Shown: positions 46,303 through 54,037 of the stretch, in pieces
How positions within the stretch are numbered: position 1 is the stretch's first letter
Layout: every line of letters starts with the position of its first letter
Source of the DNA: Vulcanimicrobiota bacterium
GTDB taxonomy: Bacteria; Vulcanimicrobiota; Vulcanimicrobiia; Vulcanimicrobiales; Vulcanimicrobiaceae
Assembly: GCA_003168375.1 (NCBI GenBank)
Contig: PMSI01000001.1
Span: 372,001-436,000, forward strand
DNA length: 64,000 nucleotides
Direction: 5' to 3'
Made by a program: the position numbers and the translations under genes
The notes under the pieces: model-generated
Told to the model about the DNA's origin: nothing
Databases searched by the model: none
What the model saw: only the letters and a program-made list of their open reading frames with translations

Positions 46303-47178
46303 GTGTCAAGGACGAACCGCGCGCTGCTGCTGGTCGCGCTCGCTCAACTCGCGATCGGAGCCGCGGCGGTGTTCGCGCGCTTCGCGCTGACCTCGTCCGG
46401 GCCGCTCGCCGTCTCGGCTGCCCGGCTGACCCTGGGCGCGCTGCCGCTGGTCGTCTTGGCCGCCCTCCGCGGTCGCCTGCGTCCGATCGACGCGACGGCG
46501 GAGCGGCGTCTCGCGCTGGCGGGGGTGCTGCTCGCCGTCCATTTCGCCACCTGGATCGCCTCGCTCGATTTCGCGTCGGTCGCGATCTCGACGCTGCTCG
46601 TCTGCTCGACGCCGGTGTGGACCGAAGTGTACGCGGTCCTGCGCCGCCGCGGCATCGACCCCTATGCCGCGACCAGCATCATCGGCGCGCTCGCGGGCGT
46701 CGCGATCGTCGTCGGTGCTCCGGATCGCGCCAACACACCGCTCGGCATCGCGCTCGCGCTCGCCGGCGCGGTCGCGATCGCCGCGTACCTCGTCGTCGTG
46801 CGCGGGATCGACCGGCGGTACGACACGCTCGCCGTCACCTCACGTACGTACGCCTACGCGGCGGTGCTGCTGACGCTCGGCGCGTCGCTTGCGCACGACC
46901 ACCTCCCGCCGGCCGGCGATCTGCGCGCGTGGGGCGGGATCCTCGCGATGGCGCTGCTCTCGCAGCTGTTCGGGCACACGGCACTCAACGCGGCGGTTCG
47001 CGTGCTCAGCGCGACGCTGGTGTCGACGTTGACCTTGCTCGAGCCGGTGATCGCCGCGGTGCTGGCGGCGTGGCTCTTCACCGAGCGTCTCGGCGTCACG
47101 ACGGCGATCGGCGCGATCGTCATCCTCGCCGCGATCGGCGTCGCGCTGCGCGGCGAGCAGCGCGACGCCGGGGGTTAG
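46303..47178 (+). CDS. EamA/DMT-family transporter
   Basis: The 291-residue membrane protein has about ten hydrophobic helices arranged as two EamA repeats; characteristic features are FARFALTSSGPLAVSAARL, AISTLLVCSTPVWTEVYAVL and, near the end, LEPVIAAVLAAWLFTERLG. DMT transporters export or import small metabolites. GTG at 46303 is used, with AAGGG six bases upstream. It is divergent from thiC, sharing the region of the riboswitch; a role in exporting thiamine precursors would be speculation. Confidence 0.85.
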   Translation: MSRTNRALLLVALAQLAIGAAAVFARFALTSSGPLAVSAARLTLGALPLVVLAALRGRLRPIDATAERRLALAGVLLAVHFATWIASLDFASVAISTLLVCSTPVWTEVYAVLRRRGIDPYAATSIIGALAGVAIVVGAPDRANTPLGIALALAGAVAIAAYLVVVRGIDRRYDTLAVTSRTYAYAAVLLTLGASLAHDHLPPAGDLRAWGGILAMALLSQLFGHTALNAAVRVLSATLVSTLTLLEPVIAAVLAAWLFTERLGVTTAIGAIVILAAIGVALRGEQRDAGG

Positions 47179-47377
47179 GTCATGGCACCTGCTGCGGCAC
47201 GAAGGTCATCGCCCACTGCTCGTTCTGCGCGCCGCCCGCGCCAGCTGCTCGCCGTTGGGGCCCTTGCACCCCGGCGTGATCATATATCCCAAGCTACACC
47301 TCCGGTAATGGGGGGCGGCGCCTTTTCGCGCGAGCACGAACAGGAAACCTTGCACCGGTCCGGCGAGAGGTCACACG

Positions 47378-50077
47378 ATGGAGCCGAATCCGGAGCGAGC
47401 GCGGATCGAGGCCGCTGCGCGGCGTGCCCAGCACTGGCCGCGCTGGGGGCCGTATCTGAGCGACCGACAGTGGGGGACGGTTCGCGAAGACTACAGCGCC
47501 GACGGCAACGCGTGGGACTACTTCCCCTTCGAGATGGCGCGGCTGCGCGCGTACCGCTGGGGCGAAGACGGGATCCTCGGGATCTGCGACAACCACCAGC
47601 GCCTGTGCTTCGCGCCGGCGTTCTGGAACGAGCGCGATGAGATCATCAAGGAGCGCTTCTACGGCCTGGGCGGACATCAGGGCAACCACGGCGAGGACGT
47701 CAAGGAGTACTGGTGGTACCTCGACGCCGTCCCGTCGCACGCCTATCTCAAGGCGATGTACCGCTATCCGCAGCGCGCCTTTCCGTACGCCCAGCTGCGC
47801 GAGGAGAACGCCCGGCGCGGCCGCGAGGCGCGCGAGTACGAGCTGATCGACACCGGCATCTTCGACGACGACGCGTACTTCGACATCACGGTCGAGTACG
47901 CCAAGCGCGACGTGGACGACGTTCTCGTCCGCATCACCGCAACGAACCAAGGCCGCGAGAGCGCGCCGCTGCACCTGCTGCCGCAGTTGTGGTTCCGCAA
48001 CGAGTGGTCGTGGAAGGACGGCGTGGCGCGTCCGGCGATTCGCATCGACGGCGGCTCGAACACGCTGGTTGCCGAGCACGCGACGCTCGGGAAGCGCTGG
48101 ATCTTCACCGACGGCGGCGAGACCGAGCGGCTCTTCACCGAAAACGACACCGACTTCGAGCGCGCCTTCAACGTGCCCTCACCCGCTCCGTACGTGAAGA
48201 GCGGGATCGATCGTGCGGTCCGCGGCGAGGACCGCAACGGGATCAACCCCGCGCAGACCGGCTCGAAAGCCGCCTTGCACTACCGGTGGCTGATCGAGGC
48301 GGGTGCCTCGCGAACCGTGCGGCTGCGCATCAGCGACGACCCCGATGCGACCGGGATCGACGCGGACTTCGACGCGACCTTCGACCTGCGGGAACGGGAG
48401 GCCGACCGGTTCTACGCGATGATCGCCCGCGGTCCGCTCGACACGGAGGCGGCGAATATTCAGCGGCGCGCGTTCGCCGGGATGATCTGGTCGAAGCAGT
48501 TCTACAACTACGTCGTGCGCGACTGGCTCAACGGCGACCCGCTGATGCCGCCCCCGCCGCCGTCGCGCAAGCACGGCCGAAACGCGAACTGGACGCACGT
48601 CTACAACGACGACGTGCTGTCGATGCCCGATACGTGGGAGTATCCCTGGTACGCCGCCTGGGACCTCGCCTTCCACGTGGTCACCTTCGGGCTGATCGAT
48701 CCGGATTTCGCGAAGCGGCAGCTCATCCAGCTGACCCGCGAGTGGTACATGCATCCGAGCGGGCAGCTGCCGGCGTACGAGTGGGCGTTCGACGACGTCA
48801 ACCCGCCCGTACACGCCTGGGCGGCGCTGCGTCTCTACAAGATCGAGGCCAAGCGCAACGGCGGCGCCGGCGACTTCCGCTTCCTGGAGCGCGTCTTCAA
48901 CAAGCTGCTGATGAACTTCACCTGGTGGGTGAACCGCAAGGACGTCGCCGGGCGCAACGTCTTCCAGGGCGGCTTCCTCGGGCTCGACAACATCGGGCCG
49001 TTCGATCGTGGCAAGCAGCTGCCGGAAGGCGCCTACCTCGCGCAGAGCGACGGCACGTCGTGGATGGCCGTCTACGCACTCAACATGCTCGCGATCGCGG
49101 TCGAGCTCGCCAAGGTCGAGAGCATCTACGAAGACATCGCTTCGAAGTTCTTCGAGCACTTCCTGATCATCGCCGACGCGATGAACTCGCTCGACGACGA
49201 CGAGCGCGGCTTGTGGGATCCGGCCGACGAGTTCTACTACGACCAGCTCGACCTGCCCGACGGCGAGCGCATCGCGCTCCGCGTGCGCAGCGTCGTCGGG
49301 ATCGTTCCGGTCTTCGCCGTCGAGACGATCTCGGCCGCGATGCTCGACCATCTCCCGCATCTCAAGAAACGGGTCGAGTGGTTTCTGGCGAACCGGCCGG
49401 AGCTCGCGCAAAACGTCGCGGAGCTCGACGCCGGCGGGGTGCACGAGCGCCGCCTGATGGCGATCTGCAGCCCGGAGCGCCTGCGCAGCATCCTGCGGCG
49501 CGTCTTCGACGAGAGCGAGTTCCTCTCACCGCACGGCGTGCGCATGCTCTCGCGCTACCATCTCGAGCATCCGTTCGTACTGCAGCTCGGCGGCGAGGAG
49601 TTCCGCTGCGACTACGAGCCGGCGGAGTCGACCAGCGGGCTGTTCGGCGGCAACTCGAACTGGCGCGGCCCGATCTGGTTCTCGCTGAACTTCCTGCTGA
49701 TCGAGGCGCTGCAGAAGTTCCACTACTACCTCGGCGACGAGTACACGATAGAGTTTCCGACCGGCTCGGGAACGTTGCTCACGCTATGGGAGATCTCGCT
49801 CGAGCTCTCGCGCCGGCTGGTCGGCATCTTCCGCCGCGACGTAAACGGACGGCGCCCGTTCCTCGGCGAGAATGCGCAGCTGCAGAGCGCTCCGCGCTGG
49901 CGCGATCACCTCCTCTTCCACGAGTACTTTCACGGCGAGACCGGCGAAGGTCTGGGCGCATCGCACCAAACCGGTTGGACGGGCTTGGTCGCGAAGCTGA
50001 TCGATCAGCTCGCCGCATACGCCAACCCGCACCACTCGCCGGTCGCCGACGACGTCGACGTCAGCCCGAACGTGTAA
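47378..50077 (+). CDS. GH63-type glucosidase
   Basis: The 899-residue cytosolic protein begins with SDRQWGTVREDYSADGNAWDYFPFEMARLRAYRWGEDG and contains YGLGGHQGNHGEDVKEYWWYLD, typical of bacterial glycoside hydrolase family 63 'glucosidase' proteins with an N-terminal beta domain and an (alpha/alpha)6 barrel (YPWYAAWDLAFH, QLPAYEWAFDDVNPPVHAWA, LNMLAIAVELAK). It would hydrolyse glucose-containing oligosaccharides. It lies upstream of the glycogen operon, which fits a role in glucan turnover. Confidence 0.82.
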   Translation: MEPNPERARIEAAARRAQHWPRWGPYLSDRQWGTVREDYSADGNAWDYFPFEMARLRAYRWGEDGILGICDNHQRLCFAPAFWNERDEIIKERFYGLGGHQGNHGEDVKEYWWYLDAVPSHAYLKAMYRYPQRAFPYAQLREENARRGREAREYELIDTGIFDDDAYFDITVEYAKRDVDDVLVRITATNQGRESAPLHLLPQLWFRNEWSWKDGVARPAIRIDGGSNTLVAEHATLGKRWIFTDGGETERLFTENDTDFERAFNVPSPAPYVKSGIDRAVRGEDRNGINPAQTGSKAALHYRWLIEAGASRTVRLRISDDPDATGIDADFDATFDLREREADRFYAMIARGPLDTEAANIQRRAFAGMIWSKQFYNYVVRDWLNGDPLMPPPPPSRKHGRNANWTHVYNDDVLSMPDTWEYPWYAAWDLAFHVVTFGLIDPDFAKRQLIQLTREWYMHPSGQLPAYEWAFDDVNPPVHAWAALRLYKIEAKRNGGAGDFRFLERVFNKLLMNFTWWVNRKDVAGRNVFQGGFLGLDNIGPFDRGKQLPEGAYLAQSDGTSWMAVYALNMLAIAVELAKVESIYEDIASKFFEHFLIIADAMNSLDDDERGLWDPADEFYYDQLDLPDGERIALRVRSVVGIVPVFAVETISAAMLDHLPHLKKRVEWFLANRPELAQNVAELDAGGVHERRLMAICSPERLRSILRRVFDESEFLSPHGVRMLSRYHLEHPFVLQLGGEEFRCDYEPAESTSGLFGGNSNWRGPIWFSLNFLLIEALQKFHYYLGDEYTIEFPTGSGTLLTLWEISLELSRRLVGIFRRDVNGRRPFLGENAQLQSAPRWRDHLLFHEYFHGETGEGLGASHQTGWTGLVAKLIDQLAAYANPHHSPVADDVDVSPNV

Positions 50078-50123
50078 TGCCGAAGAAACGCGTGCGGGCC
50101 GAGCATCCTCCGTCAGGAGCCGC

Positions 50124-50158
50124 TTGACACTCAATCCTACTGGAGGTAGGATTGAGTG
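50124..50158 (+). promoter_or_regulatory. Toxin-antitoxin promoter embedded in a 13-bp palindrome
   Basis: TTGACA (50124-50129) and TAGGAT (50147-50152) are separated by exactly 17 bases. A perfect inverted repeat (CACTCAATCCTAC at 50128-50140 and GTAGGATTGAGTG at 50146-50158, 5-base spacer) covers the spacer and the -10 element. This is the classic layout of an autoregulated operator bound by a ribbon-helix-helix antitoxin. Transcription would start near 50159, two bases before the ATG at 50161. Confidence 0.85.
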
Positions 50159-50160
50159 AT

Positions 50161-50505
50161 ATGGGCAAGAAAACTGCTCGCAAGGCGCCGGTGCCTGCCA
50201 GGTCACGCCTGGCTCTACCGCCGGTCGGGCGTGCGCCGTCGGACCCCGGCCGGTTCGTGAAGCGTTCGATAACGGTCAGGCCGGATCTCGATAGTGCGCT
50301 GCGAGAAATTGCGGGCGAACGAGAGTATTCACAAGTCGCAAACGAGGCGTTCGTGCTTTACGTTCAAGCGCGCGGCATCGATGCAATCGTCAGCGATATC
50401 GAGGCAGCGAGCGGCAAGATCACCGCAGCGGAAAGAGCCGATGTTGATCGCCGTCTGGAGGACGCACGACGCCGAGCCGAAAAGCGCCGAAAACTCCGCC
50501 GCTAG
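50161..50505 (+). CDS. Ribbon-helix-helix type antitoxin
   Basis: The 114-residue protein has a basic, disordered N-terminus and a central RSITVRPDLDSALREIAGEREYSQVANEAFVLYVQARG, read as a CopG-like ribbon-helix-helix (about residues 40-72), then a basic helical C-terminus (RRLEDARRRAEKRRKL) that would bind the toxin. ATG at 50161 would be nearly leaderless given the promoter; a TTG at 50152 with GGAGG five bases upstream would add three residues but lies upstream of the predicted transcription start. Confidence 0.75.
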   Translation: MGKKTARKAPVPARSRLALPPVGRAPSDPGRFVKRSITVRPDLDSALREIAGEREYSQVANEAFVLYVQARGIDAIVSDIEAASGKITAAERADVDRRLEDARRRAEKRRKLRR

Positions 50506-50888
50506 AGACAGTCGTTCTCGATGCCGGATTCTTCTTCGCGCTCGCAACGCGGAATCATGTCGTGGGCGACCTCTTGCTGCGAGCGAAGTTTCGCCGCGTG
50601 CTCTTTATCGCCTCGACCACGATCAGCGAGTTCTGGCGCGACAACCGCGGCTTAGCGGAAAGTCGCTTCGGACTGCTCAAGCCCACCGTCATCGACGTGG
50701 ATGAGAACCTCGCGAAGCGTGCAGGGCACTTCTTGAAGGGCACCGGCGGCCGCAACGCAATGGATGCGCTTGTCGTAGCAGCCGCGGAGCGCGTACGCGC
50801 GGCATTCATTTACACGTCAGATGTCGATGACATTGAAGCTTTGCTCCTCGAAGCCGCTGACTGGCCGTGCCGTGTTGTGGCCTATTAA
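50448..50888 (+). CDS. PIN-domain ribonuclease toxin, start codon unclear
   Basis: The open frame from 50448 to 50888 encodes ETVVLDAGFFFALATRNHVVGDLLLRAKF..., a PIN domain with acidic residues in LDAG, ISEFWR, NAMDALV and SDVDD (VapC/YhcO-type). The domain begins about 50508, before the antitoxin stop context at 50505. No ATG, GTG or TTG exists between the preceding in-frame stop (50445) and the GTG at 50562, which is inside the domain and would delete its first catalytic Asp. Initiation may use a rare codon (ACG at 50466 follows GGAGG), a frameshift from the antitoxin frame, or the gene is defective. Confidence 0.65.
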   Translation, partial: SPSGGRTTPSRKAPKTPPLETVVLDAGFFFALATRNHVVGDLLLRAKFRRVLFIASTTISEFWRDNRGLAESRFGLLKPTVIDVDENLAKRAGHFLKGTGGRNAMDALVVAAAERVRAAFIYTSDVDDIEALLLEAADWPCRVVAY

Positions 50889-50918
50889 GGCTTTGCTCTT
50901 CGGCGTCGTCGAAACCAG

Positions 50919-51825
50919 ATGCTCACATTAGCTACGACCGTCTTGGCACTCGCCGGAATGCAGATTTCCGGCGGCGTGACTACTCCCGGGTCGGCCCCGT
51001 GCACACCGGCGACGGCGTTCGTGGGGACGATCTGCACGCCGGCGACGCCGGGGCGTCATCCTGCGGTCATCATGCTCGGCGGATCCGGCGGCGGCGACCG
51101 GCTCGCGCCGTTCGCGAAGCGGTTCGCGGACCACGGATATCTCGGCGCCTCGGTCGCATATTTCGGGATCGCCGGGCTGCCGGCCACGCTCGACGAGATC
51201 CCGGTCGAAACGGTCGGCGCCGCGCTCGACGCGATCGTTCGGCGCCGCGCTCGACGCGATCGTTCGGCGCGACGACGTCGACCCGCAGCGCGTCGCCGTC
51301 TTCGGCGATTCGAAGGGCGGCGAGCTGGCACTGCTCGCCGCAGCGGCGTATCCGGCGATTCATGCGGTCGTCGCCCTCGTGCCGAGTCCGTTCGCGTGGA
51401 GCGGGATGGGTCGAAATTCCTCGTGGACGCTCGGCGGCCGGCCGGTGCCGTACGTTCAGGTCGACCGCCGGGTGCGCAGCGATCCCTACGGATCCGCGCT
51501 GCGCGACCACCGTGCGGCGATCGGGGCGTTGATGTTCCACCTCGAACGAGTGCAAGGACCGATCCTGCTGCTCGCCGGTGACGACGACGCGGTCTGGGAC
51601 TCGGCCGGCCAGTGCGAACTCGGGATGGCGTACCTGCGCGCGCACGCTCATCCCTATCTGGACCGGTACGTGCACTACCCGCGTGCCGGCCATGCCTTCT
51701 TGTTCGCGAGCGAGCAGAATACGCAGGTCCGCTTCGGCGGCACGGCGCGCGGAAACATCGAGGCCGGAGCGCGCGCTTGGATCGAGATCGACGAGTTTCT
51801 CGCCCGCGGGTTCGGTGCGGGCTGA
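50919..51825 (+). pseudogene. Dienelactone-hydrolase-like alpha/beta hydrolase broken by a tandem duplication
   Basis: The first part (from ATG 50919) encodes a secreted alpha/beta hydrolase N-terminus (PAVIMLGGSGGGDRLAPFAKRFADHGY). At 51214-51263 a 25-base unit is present twice in tandem, which shifts the frame. The second part (RVAVFGDSKGGELALLAAAAYP with nucleophile GDSKGG, ILLLAGDDDAVWDS with the Asp, and RAGHAFLF with the His) lies in another frame to the stop at 51825. Removing one 25-base copy restores a single 298-residue frame. The lesion is therefore recent, or is reversible, or is an assembly error. Confidence 0.85.
51214..51263 (+). repeat. Tandem 25-base direct duplication
   Basis: Two exact adjacent copies (51214-51238 and 51239-51263), followed by seven more matching bases. 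Slippage between the copies could switch the hydrolase gene between open and closed frames. Confidence 0.95.
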
Positions 51826-51850
51826 TCGTCGCGGGGTACGAACCGGGAAA

Positions 51851-54037
51851 GTGACCGATGTGTCGATATCCGCCGACCGCCTCGTGGCGATCGAGCAGGG
51901 CCGCGAGGGCGATCCGTTCTCGGTGCTGGGGCCGCATCCGCTCGGAACCGGAACGGTGGTCCGGGCGTTTCTGCCCGGGGCGCTCGCGGTCGCGGTGGTC
52001 GACGACGACGAGCGTGTGCTCGGCGAAGCCGAGCCGATCGGCGCGGCCGGCGTCTTCGAGGCGCTCGTCGTCGCGATGCCGCACCGCTACCGCCTGCGTG
52101 TCGCGTACCCGCTCGGGCCGGTCACGCTCGACGATCCGTATCGCTTCGGACCGATCCTCGGCGAACTCGACATCTGGCTCTTCGCGCAAGGGAACCATCT
52201 CGATCTCTACCGCGTGCTCGGCGCGCATCCCGACGAGATCGACGGCGTGCGCGGCACGCGCTTCGCGGTCTGGGCTCCGAACGCGTCGCGGGTCAGCGTC
52301 GCCGGCGATTGGAATCATTGGGACGGCCGCGTCCATCCGATGCGGCTGCGGCGCGAAGCCGGCGTCTGGGAGATCTTTCTCCCCGGCATCGAACCCGGCG
52401 CCCGTTACAAGTACGAGCTGCTCGGTCCGCACGGCAACCTGCTGCCGCTGCGCGCGGACCCGTTCGCGTTCCGCAGCGAGAAGCGCCCCGGGAACGCTTC
52501 GATCGTCGCCTCACCGTCCGCGCACGTCTGGGCCGACGACGACTGGCTGACGGTTCGCGGCGCCAAACAGCGCCGCGACGCGCCGATCCAGATCTACGAA
52601 GTCCACCTCGGATCGTGGCGCCGCGTTCCCGAGCACGGCGACCGGTTCTTGACCTACCGCGAGCTCGCCGAACAGCTCGTCCCCTACGTCGCGGAGCTCG
52701 GCTTCACCCACATCGAGCTGCTGCCGGTGACGGAGCATCCGTTCGACCTCAGCTGGGGATATCAGACGACGGGCTGGTTCGCGCCGACCAGCCGCTTCGG
52801 CGAACCCGACGACTTTCGGGCGTTCGTCGACGCCGCGCACCGGGCCGGTCTGGCGGTGATCCTCGACTGGATCCCCGGGCACTTCCCGACCGACGCGCAC
52901 GCGCTCGGCACGTTCGACGGATCGCCGTTGTACGAGCACGCCGATCCGCGTGAGGGCTTCCACCGCGAGTGGGGGACGTACGTCTTCAACCTCGGGCGCA
53001 ACGAGGTCGCGAACTTCCTGATCGCGTCGGCGCTGTACTGGCTGCGCGAGTTCCACCTCGACGGGCTGCGCGTCGACGCGGTCGCCTCGATCCTCTACCG
53101 CGACTACTCGCGCAAGGAAGGCGAGTGGATCCCGAACCACGACGGCGGGCGCGAGAACCTCGAAGCGGTCGCGTTCCTGCAGCGTTTGAACGCGACCGTG
53201 TACGGCCAGGTAGCGGGGATCGCGACGTTCGCGGAGGAGTCGACCGCGTGGCCAGGGGTCACCGCGCCGACCGACGTCGGCGGCCTGGGTTTCGGCTACA
53301 AGTGGAACATGGGCTGGATGCACGACACGCTCCACTTCTTCGAGCGCGATCCGCTGTATCGCGGGCACCATCTCGACGAGATCTCGTTCGGCCTGATCTA
53401 CGCGTTCAGCGAGAACTTCGTGCTGCCGCTCTCGCACGACGAGGTGGTGCACGGAAAGCGCTCGCTGCTGAGCCGGATGCCGGGCGGCGACGAGCAGCAG
53501 TTCGCCAACCTGCGGCTGCTGTACGCGCTGATGTGGGCGCACCCGGGCAAGAAACTGCTCTTCGCCGGCGGCGAGTTCGCGCAGCGCGCCGAGTGGCGGG
53601 CGCAGGCCTCGCTCGACTGGCACCTCGCGCCGTTCGGACCGCACGCCGGCGTGCAGCGGCTGGTGCGCGACCTCAACCGCATAACGCGCGAGCGCGGGGC
53701 ACTGCACGAGCGCGACTGCGAGCCCGAAGGCTTCGAGTGGATCGCCTACGACGACCGGCGCAACGCGGTGGTGGCGTTCATCCGCTGGGACGCCGACCAC
53801 GACGGACACGTCGTATGCGTCTGCAACTTCAGCGGCACGCGTCACGACAGGTACACGGTCGGCGTGCCGCGCCGGGCAGACTATGCCGAGCTGGTCAACA
53901 CCGCCGCCGCGGCGTACGGCGGAACCAACCTGGGTAACGGTGGCTCGGTGACCGCCTCCGATCGTCCTGCGCACGGGCGCCCCTTCTCTTTGTCCCTCAC
54001 CCTGCCGCCGCTCTCCGCGATCTGGCTCGCCCCGTGA
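51851..54037 (+). CDS. glgB: 1,4-alpha-glucan branching enzyme
   Basis: GlgB moves alpha-1,4 chains into alpha-1,6 branches of glycogen. The 728-residue protein has a CBM48 domain (FAVWAPNASRVSVAGDWNHWDGRVHPM) and a GH13 barrel with EVHLGSWRR, the nucleophile region LRVDAVASILYRDYSR, the acid AEESTAWPGV and LSHDEVVHGK. The GTG at 51851 is used; another GTG at 51860 is possible. It is the first gene of an operon with glgX, malQ and a mannose-phosphate enzyme, the genes overlapping by 4 bases. Confidence 0.95.
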   Translation: MTDVSISADRLVAIEQGREGDPFSVLGPHPLGTGTVVRAFLPGALAVAVVDDDERVLGEAEPIGAAGVFEALVVAMPHRYRLRVAYPLGPVTLDDPYRFGPILGELDIWLFAQGNHLDLYRVLGAHPDEIDGVRGTRFAVWAPNASRVSVAGDWNHWDGRVHPMRLRREAGVWEIFLPGIEPGARYKYELLGPHGNLLPLRADPFAFRSEKRPGNASIVASPSAHVWADDDWLTVRGAKQRRDAPIQIYEVHLGSWRRVPEHGDRFLTYRELAEQLVPYVAELGFTHIELLPVTEHPFDLSWGYQTTGWFAPTSRFGEPDDFRAFVDAAHRAGLAVILDWIPGHFPTDAHALGTFDGSPLYEHADPREGFHREWGTYVFNLGRNEVANFLIASALYWLREFHLDGLRVDAVASILYRDYSRKEGEWIPNHDGGRENLEAVAFLQRLNATVYGQVAGIATFAEESTAWPGVTAPTDVGGLGFGYKWNMGWMHDTLHFFERDPLYRGHHLDEISFGLIYAFSENFVLPLSHDEVVHGKRSLLSRMPGGDEQQFANLRLLYALMWAHPGKKLLFAGGEFAQRAEWRAQASLDWHLAPFGPHAGVQRLVRDLNRITRERGALHERDCEPEGFEWIAYDDRRNAVVAFIRWDADHDGHVVCVCNFSGTRHDRYTVGVPRRADYAELVNTAAAAYGGTNLGNGGSVTASDRPAHGRPFSLSLTLPPLSAIWLAP

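Noticed and set aside
47180-47283. Short minus-strand peptide ending QNEQWAMTFVPQQVP between the EamA and GH63 genes
   Set aside because: The tail looks protein-like but the upstream part with a plausible ATG is in a different frame and no ribosome site fits; at most a degraded fragment.
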